DNA of 64,000 nt from Cichorium intybus. Taxonomy: Eukaryota > Streptophyta > Magnoliopsida > Asterales > Asteraceae. The DNA lies in NCBI GenBank assembly GCA_023525715.1, contig CM042017.1, positions 76,894,666 to 76,958,665 on the forward strand, read 5' to 3'. The notes beneath the pieces are model-generated. The model saw only the letters and a program-made list of their open reading frames with translations. It did no database searches and had not been told where the DNA came from. Shown here piece by piece: positions 58,107-64,000 of the stretch. Numbering within the stretch: the stretch's first letter is position 1; each line of letters begins with the position of its first letter. A program made the position numbers and the translations under genes.

Positions 58107-58722
58107 CGTTAGAAAATGATCCTTATTGTCTATCGGACGAGACTTGTATTTTTTGATTTTTTTTTAGGGATTTAGGGTTTTCCGTTGAAGATGAAATTCA
58201 TATCAAGGTGGAGTTTGTTAAAGCGTGGGCCGAATTATCACTATTTGTGAATCATTTGGTTGCTTCATTTCCGAGTCTTTAGGATTAGGTAACATTACTA
58301 TTAGTTTGGTAGTTAGAAGTCTTTGTATTATTTTTGAATTTTAATTTCCTAGCTTGTAAGTATACGTCATTTTTATCATCCTAAATTCTTCCTCCTTTCC
58401 ATCGGAATTGTATAATTTTTCTCCCTTCTTCCTTTGATCGATTTTATCTACAATATAACTCAAGTGACTTTTGATTTTCCCCGTATGGGTTGCCAACAAA
58501 ATTTCTATGTTCATGGCTGTTTTACTTGCATTTGTTTATCATTATTTTTCATAATACTTGTTCATTTCAATTTTTCCTGTAGACCCATTGATCCGGTTGT
58601 CAATGGCCCAATTTGTCCCGGTTTTATTCATGATAAACAGGCTTGATGTTGTTACTATCAAAGTATCAATAGTCCGGTTCTATTCAATCAAACGCTTACT
58701 AAAATGTCTTAATTTGTTTCGT
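58107..58722. other. Intergenic, no gene seen
   Basis: No exon, RNA gene or element terminus was recognised. Confidence 0.45.
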
Positions 58723-58730
58723 GTTCTACC

Positions 58731-58977
58731 TAGATGTACACAAACCAAACCGGTTTTTTTAAAACTTAAAACCAGTTTTTTAACAGGTTTTTTATTTCAA
58801 ACCGGAACGGTTTTTTACCCCCTTTTTTCCAGTGAATCAAACCGAACCGGTTAAAAAAACCGAAAAGAAGCGATCTAGAAATCAATTTCTTACAAAAAAA
58901 AAAACCGGCCAAAACCGATTAGGTTTTAACCAAAACCGTAAACGAACCGGTTAAAAACCGGTAAATGTGCACCTCTA
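58731..58977. mobile_element. hAT-type MITE, 247 bp
   Basis: 8-bp TSD with one mismatch (GTTCTACC 58723-58730, GTTCCACC 58978-58985). Ends TAGATGTACACAAACC and, complementing, TAGAGGTGCACATTTACC are inverted. The interior is packed with AACCGGTT and AACCGAACC words. This ending is common to a widespread plant hAT-MITE type. Confidence 0.8.
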
Positions 58978-59185
58978 GTTCCACCTAGCAAACACAGCCA
59001 AAGGAAAAAAAAATGACAAGGTTTTGGCGTTTTTATTACATCAAATTTATTTCGCATGATGCATGCATACACATATGCAACAGTTTTATGGAAAGACTTT
59101 AAAGAAATGAACCATATTGTTCACTTCACAGAGTTCTATATATATACCGAAGGACATTATTTGTATACTATACTTGATGAGAAGA

Positions 59186-59209
59186 AAAAAAAAAAAAAAA
59201 AAAAAAAAA
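59186..59209. repeat. A homopolymer, about 24 bp
   Basis: Uninterrupted A run downstream of the transporter gene, on the far side of its stop codon. A second run of about 25 As is in its first visible intron (about 62430-62455). Confidence 0.9.
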
Positions 59210-59369
59210 GAAACAACGCCTGTATATCATACTTTTAAAACGTTACATTTCATTATATTTCACCACAATAATCGTAAGTATTTTTAAACCCAAAACTTTT
59301 ACGACCCTTTCGGGTCAAATTCTATTTTCACAAACTACAAAAAGGCAAGTTAAGAAGACAAATAATCCT

Positions 59370-61597
59370 TCAAGCCTCGTAAAGCATACCCACTTCTATA
59401 CGTTGTTGAAGTGGCACTCCTAAAGTCGGAAGCCCCGACCGACAATTACTATGCATAAATTCATAAAAACCAAGCATAAACCTATCAAACCTCGTACACT
59501 TTTTACTAACATAAAACCTCGTTTTCCCTCTAACATGAACCACCGCCTCATTCAAATTCCCCATTTCCCGCCCCTCAAAATTCTCAATCAAAGAAATAAC
59601 TTGAGAAACAAAGTCTCCTTGTAAGCTAACCGAATCCGCGTACCCGTATTGAACCAAACACACGTAAACCCCTTTCGGTCCCAACGGTTTAACCACATAC
59701 CGTTTATCTGGTCCCACTTTTGGGACCAGTAAATACCTAAGGGTGGTTAACACAATCAATTCATGAATTGATTTCATGTTTTTGAGGTAGTGACCCAAGA
59801 CCGGGGTGAACCCTTCACCCCGGTCTTGGATATTGGTGTAGAAAAAGCAGAGCCCTGGGACCCGTTGGAGAGACGGGTCCGAGATTAGGGTTTTCAGGTG
59901 GTTGATGTCGAGTTTGTGTGTTAATTCGTATTGGAGTTTTCTTTGGCGGCCGTAAAACCATCCGAACATTATGAACGCGAGGATTAGTGAAATGGCGAAC
60001 GGGATCCATCCGCCTTCTTTGATTTTGGTGAAAACGGAGGTTGTGTAGAAGGTTTCCAATGTTAAGAAGATGAAAGAGAAGAGAGTGACTAAAAGTGGTG
60101 GTGTTTTCCATATTACAATCATGACTAATATTAGTAGTAGGGTTGTTATGAGCATGACGAGGATGATTACCACACCTGAAATTTCAAGAAAATTTTCAAG
60201 AAACAGCACCGTACTTTTATTGGTTTGTTTATTAAAAACCCGTTACCCAAAATGGTTTAAAAAAACAAAGGGTATTCATGTCTTTTTCACATAATCCTAC
60301 CCCTTTCTTGTTTCACCTTTTTAGGTGGAACATAAAATTGCAATTTTTGTCTCATAGACATCAGTCTGCGTTTTTTTAACCACAAACCCCTATCACCACC
60401 AACATGTATTAACAAATACAAAACTTTTTTTTTTTTACTTTTGCAAATGAAATCCATTTAATTTATAAAAGCGATATATTCAGGAAAGTCCTTATATTTT
60501 GACCCTATATTCGATTAAGCCCTAACTATTTTTTTATTCAATTAATCCCCAACATTTTGTTAAATGTTTACAATTCTGGATAGCAGTTGTTTATGCCGTT
60601 TTTATATTTTTACAACTAATGATGTATAGGGTCAAAATGTAAGGACTTAATCGAATAAAAACTGAAAACTCAACTCTAAATTGTTAAAAGGGTCAAAATG
60701 TAAGGACTTTAATGAATATTTCCTTTTTACATATACATCCAAACTTGCAAACATTTAACAAAATGTTGGGCTTAATTGAATAAAGAAAACAATTAGGGCT
60801 TAATCGAATATAGAGTCAAAATATAAGGACTTTTCTGAATATATTATAAAATATAAAATATTAAGAATTGAGAGAACATACCAAAGGCATTTCCGATTTC
60901 CTTTCCTTCCCCGAAAATAAGTATGACCGCAACACAAAGAACCATGAGGGTGTAGTTTGTTTCGGGGGAGTACACCTGGCCTTCGTTGCTTGATGATGTA
61001 TGCACGATTTTGATGCGTGGGAAATAATCCAGTACAACGGATTGTTTGATAACAGAAAAGGTGGCGGATATTAAAGACTGACTGGCGACAATAGCTGCCA
61101 GCGAGGCGATGACAAACATCGGCCAATATAATTTTTTGGGTATGAACTTGTAAAATCCATCGTTGTGATCATTTGGGTTTTTGATTAAGTAAGCTGTTTG
61201 TCCCGCGTATGTTAGGACCAATGATGGGTATATGAAGGATAAAAAAGCCAGCTGTCAGTTACAGAGTGTTAGGTTGTAATTCTGGTATATTTAGGGTTCA
61301 AATGTAAGAAATAGTAATGTACTTTCATTTATTTGTTTATTATAGCGTCTTACTTTAGTTTCTTGCTATTAAAGCATTGTTGATTTTTACAGACCTGGTC
61401 CCTAAGAAATAGCAATGTACTTTCATTTATTTGTTTGTTGTACTTTGATGGGTAGATTACACTTTTCGCCCCTATGCTTTGTTGAATTTTACAGACATGG
61501 TCCCTAAAAAGAATATTAACCTTACTCGTCCCTAAAAGGTACTTTTGTCACGTTTTCAAATTTCTTCTTTTCTTGATTACTAATAATGTTGATTATG

Positions 61598-61629
<32 letters not shown>

Positions 61630-62424
61630 TACTATTAAAAGATACAAAAATAAAGGAAAAATGGATATCTTACAGGGAATTTTAATCTTTTTCGTCCCTG
61701 AAAAGTATTTTGGCCAGGTTTTTACTTTCTTGTTTTTCTTGAATAACAATAATAGTAATCAACAGATATAAAGGTAAGGGCGAAATGGACATTTTATGTG
61801 GACTTAATCACTTAACAGCTTAGCCGTTTAATTAAACGGCCCAGGGACTCAAACATGGCAAGAATACTATTCGGGGATGAAAAGGATTAAAACTTCTTTT
61901 CAGGGACCAAATCCGTAAAATCAACAAAACACAAGGAAAAAAAGCGTAATTTACCCTATTTTATGGGTCGTCTTTTGTATTAACCAATGATAAACAAAAT
62001 ACCTGAATGGATGGTCGGTCAAAATGACCAAGATCAGCAAACAGTGCTTCAGAACCTGATTAAAAGTAGATAATCATCAGTTTAAATTATATAGTCCTTC
62101 TGTAAAACATAAATTTACTCATAGGATTAAATGCAAGAAATAGCATCGTACTTTATTGATTTATTTATTATATAGCATCTTGATTTTATTTCTTCCTATT
62201 ACAGCATTGTACTTTGAAAAATATACCCAAGTAATGTCATCCAAGTACAAAGCAATTTTCATTGCTATAATCGGGTAAATCTTTTTCAAAGTACAATGCT
62301 AAATTGGATAGATTTTTCAAAGTACAATGCCCTAATATAAAGAAATGCAAATATGATGCTATAGTACAAAAATACATGAAAGTAAATTACTATTTCTTTC
62401 ATTTAGCCGTTTACTCGTATACCT

Positions 62425-62455
<31 letters not shown>

Positions 62456-63164
62456 GATACCGTGTACAACTTTTTAATTTTTTACATCATCAAATGTTAC
62501 TAGTAGTATATTATTTATAAAAGAGATTTATATTGCCAAACGATTATGTTTCAATAAAATTTAGAGGAACAATTGACCAATTATATACATTATATAACAT
62601 GTGGTCTGAATTACACAAATTAATCTAAATTAATGGTTATTAGAATAAACTTATCAAGGAAAAAGAGCACAGATCTATGAAATTAAAGTGCTTAAAAAGT
62701 TGAAAACCCATAAAGCTCATTTAATTTAAAGAAAAAATCAAAAGCCAAAAAACTCGTTTAAATTTTTCCACATGCGGTTCTTTTGACTTTATACAAAGCT
62801 ACAAACAAAATGACTTAATATGTCAAAAAAAAATTTGAACTTTTTTCATTCAGGAGCATTTTTAGACAGAAGGGTAAAAGAGTAATTTCATTTCCTGTCA
62901 TACCTGTTATGCAAAGTACCATGCCATTAAGCAACAGCCAGCCCTCATGGCCATTTCTTGAGAAGAATTGGTAGATATAGTGAGGTGATATTGCCTTGAA
63001 AATTGTAGGGTAATGGCGTATGATGTTATAAATACCAATAAGAGGGGTAGTTAATGTCCAAGCACCCATGATTGGTGAGAATAAAAAGCTCACTTTTGCA
63101 GTACCATATTTTTGAACCAAGAACAGAACAACAAGAACTAATGCAGATAGGGCTTCCACTAGAG
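59370..63164 (-). CDS. HAK/KUP/KT potassium transporter, 3' four exons (partial)
   Basis: Exons 63164-62904, 62055-62003, 61251-60882 and 60175-59370 join with GT/AG borders and matching phases to give about 495 residues ending VGMLYEA and a stop. The family carries out potassium uptake, probably with protons, across plasma or vacuolar membranes. Seen: GTAKVSFLFSPIMGAWTL (a conserved KUP transmembrane/loop block), HYIYQFFSRNGHEGW, then SEALFADLGHF split across exons 1-2, PSLVLTYAGQTAYL, and KLYWPMFVIASLAAIVASQS. The last exon has three hydrophobic segments and a long cytoplasmic C-terminal domain (LQRVPGLCFFYTNI, LRYLLVPKV, GVYVCLVQYGY). The N-terminal part, including the first membrane helices, lies past 64000. 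No stops or frameshifts are seen, so the gene is probably functional. The exact clade cannot be fixed here. Confidence 0.92.
60466..60846. mobile_element. MITE in transporter intron (60176-60881)
   Basis: Long inverted ends: AAAGTCCTTATATTTTGACC, CTATATTCGATTAAGCCCTAA and CAACATTTTGTTAAATG on the left pair with complements on the right (CATTTAACAAAATGTTG, TTAGGGCTTAATCGAATATA, AAAATATAAGGACTTT). No ORF. The element reaches within about 35 bp of the donor site of the preceding exon. Confidence 0.75.
61295..61410. mobile_element. MITE fragment in transporter intron (61252-62002)
   Basis: GGTTCAAATGTAAGAAATAG, TAATGTACTTTCATTTATTT and TAGCGTCTTACTTT match one arm of the elements at 62125-62412 and 63673 onward. 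The opposite arm is not evident; another element begins near 61450. Confidence 0.6.
61450..61957. mobile_element. About 0.5-kb long-TIR element in the same intron
   Basis: GGGTAGATTACACTTTTCGC...TTTACAGACATGGTCCCT on the left pairs with AGGGACCAAATCCGTAAA...GCGTAATTTACCC on the right, giving inverted arms of about 80 bp. Internal GTCCCTGAAAAG motifs recur. An AAT microsatellite lies at about 61597-61630. No ORF of note. Confidence 0.7.
62125..62412. mobile_element. MITE in transporter intron (62056-62903)
   Basis: GGATTAAATGCAAGAAATAG on the left pairs with CTATTTCTTTCATTTAGCC on the right. Inside, AAAGTACAATGC/GCATTGTACTTT occurs in both orientations. Same family as 61295-61410 and 63673-64000. 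Confidence 0.7.
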
Positions 63165-63279
63165 CTGAAAATTGACAGCCAAAAATCATAAAAAGATTAG
63201 AAGATCTTTATAAATGTAATATATGTAGTTGAGTAAAGAGAAAAATCAAAGAATTGATGTGTTTTGTTCGATTTTAATT

Positions 63280-63552
63280 GGGAAATCTCCATTAAAGTCC
63301 CAAAATTTTCGTTCAGTTTATGAAAAAGTCCCAAATTAATTTTTATAAACAAAAAGTCCCAAATTAATTTTTATTAACAAAAAAAGGACAGAAACTACAT
63401 GTTTTATCTTTAATAAAGTCTTAATATTTTCGCACAGTTTACGGAAAAGTCCCAACATTAGCCGGCTTTCTGTCCTTTTTTGTTAATAAAAATTAATTTG
63501 GGACTTTTTCATAAATTGAGCCAAAATATTGGGACTTTATTGGAGATTTCCC
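63280..63552. mobile_element. 273-bp MITE with imperfect 9-bp TSD
   Basis: Flanked by ATTTTAATT (63271-63279) and ATCTTAATT (63553-63561), 9 bp with one mismatch. Inverted arms GGGAAATCTCCATTAAAGTC...AAAAAGTCCCAAATTAATTT of more than 80 bp. Likely Mutator-derived. Lies in the intron or 5' region of the transporter gene, upstream of the exon at 63164. The terminus resembles that of the foldback element at 41965-42880. Confidence 0.75.
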
Positions 63553-63672
63553 ATCTTAATTAGTCAGTTTGAAAGAAAATTGAACATAACAGGAAATATA
63601 AGCCCAAATCTGGTAATAAAGTAGTGTAAAGTGTAAATTATTCTAATATATTGTGTTATCTTTTATATGAGA

Positions 63673-64000
63673 TATAGGGTCAAATACAAGAAATAGCAAT
63701 GTATTTTTATTTATTTGTTTATCATAGCATCCTACTTTCGTTTATTCCTATTTACAGTATTGTACTTTATAAAATCTACCCAATTATAGCAATCTCATTA
63801 AAAGACGAAGTAATTTTCACTCATATAATTGAGTAGATTTTTCAAACTATAATGTTCTAATAAAAAAAAACAATTGAAAGTACAAAGCTTTAATTGGGTA
63901 GATTTTCAAAGTATAATGTCTTAATAAGAGTGAAACTGCAAGAATAATGTTGTAATTGAAAGAAGTGAAAGTAAGAAGCTTAATAAACAAATAAACAGAA
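63673..64000. mobile_element. MITE running off the right edge
   Basis: Starts GGGTCAAATACAAGAAATAG, then TAGCATCCTACTTT, and contains AAATCTACCCAATTATAGC. The inverted arm is just reached at the end of the window (GAAAGTAAGAAGCTTAATAAAC). Third copy of the family at 61295 and 62125. Confidence 0.65.

Overview
The window is a stretch of plant nuclear DNA: split genes with GT/AG introns, AT-rich spacers, tRNA-iMet-primed LTR retrotransposons, many MITEs and a plastid DNA insertion. The unusually long extra reading frame downstream of pol in a Sirevirus-like Copia element, and a Harbinger-linked Myb/SANT ORF of the kind often mis-named 'glutathione S-transferase T3-like', make me favour Asteraceae. 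That is inference; no single marker settles the species.

Only two host genes are visible, both incomplete. At 2155-2883 (minus) are the first three exons of a small gene that resembles the XRI1 family. At 59370-63164 (minus) are the last four exons of a HAK/KUP/KT potassium transporter whose 5' part lies beyond the right edge; its introns hold several MITEs.

The region from 8963 to about 34540 is one three-layer nest of retrotransposons. An old gag-only element (A, 5' LTR 8963-9736) was split at 12928/34205 by a 13.7-kb Sirevirus-like Copia element on the minus strand (12929-34199, TSD TTGTC, 513-bp LTRs). The 5' LTR of that element was later split by a younger member (B, 26155-33714, TSD GAACT) of the same family as A. 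LTR differences counted by eye agree with this order. The Sirevirus-like element carries gag, protease, integrase, an apparently intact RT/RNase H and a roughly 1,050-codon extra frame with its own TATA box, but several stops and frameshifts break it.

To the right lie an LTR-like tract (34630 onward), a non-autonomous Harbinger-like element (38463-40127) with a decayed Myb/SANT ORF, a foldback element (about 41965-42880), a hAT-type MITE (43398-44065) and a nearly intact Tork/Tnt1-like Copia element (44646-49786, TSD CACAT, one in-frame TAG in a 1,326-codon frame), itself inserted in a MITE. The 51-58 kb interval has Ty3/Gypsy debris, long (AT)n tracts and a mosaic plastid insertion joining rpoB and clpP pieces. 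The left end (1-8.9 kb) holds a (TA)n-flanked TIR element with telomere-like repeats, a MITE with 9-bp TSD, the exon cluster of the XRI1-like gene and a collapsed Copia copy.

All coordinates and splice sites were read by eye; family names rest on recognised motifs, not on database searches.
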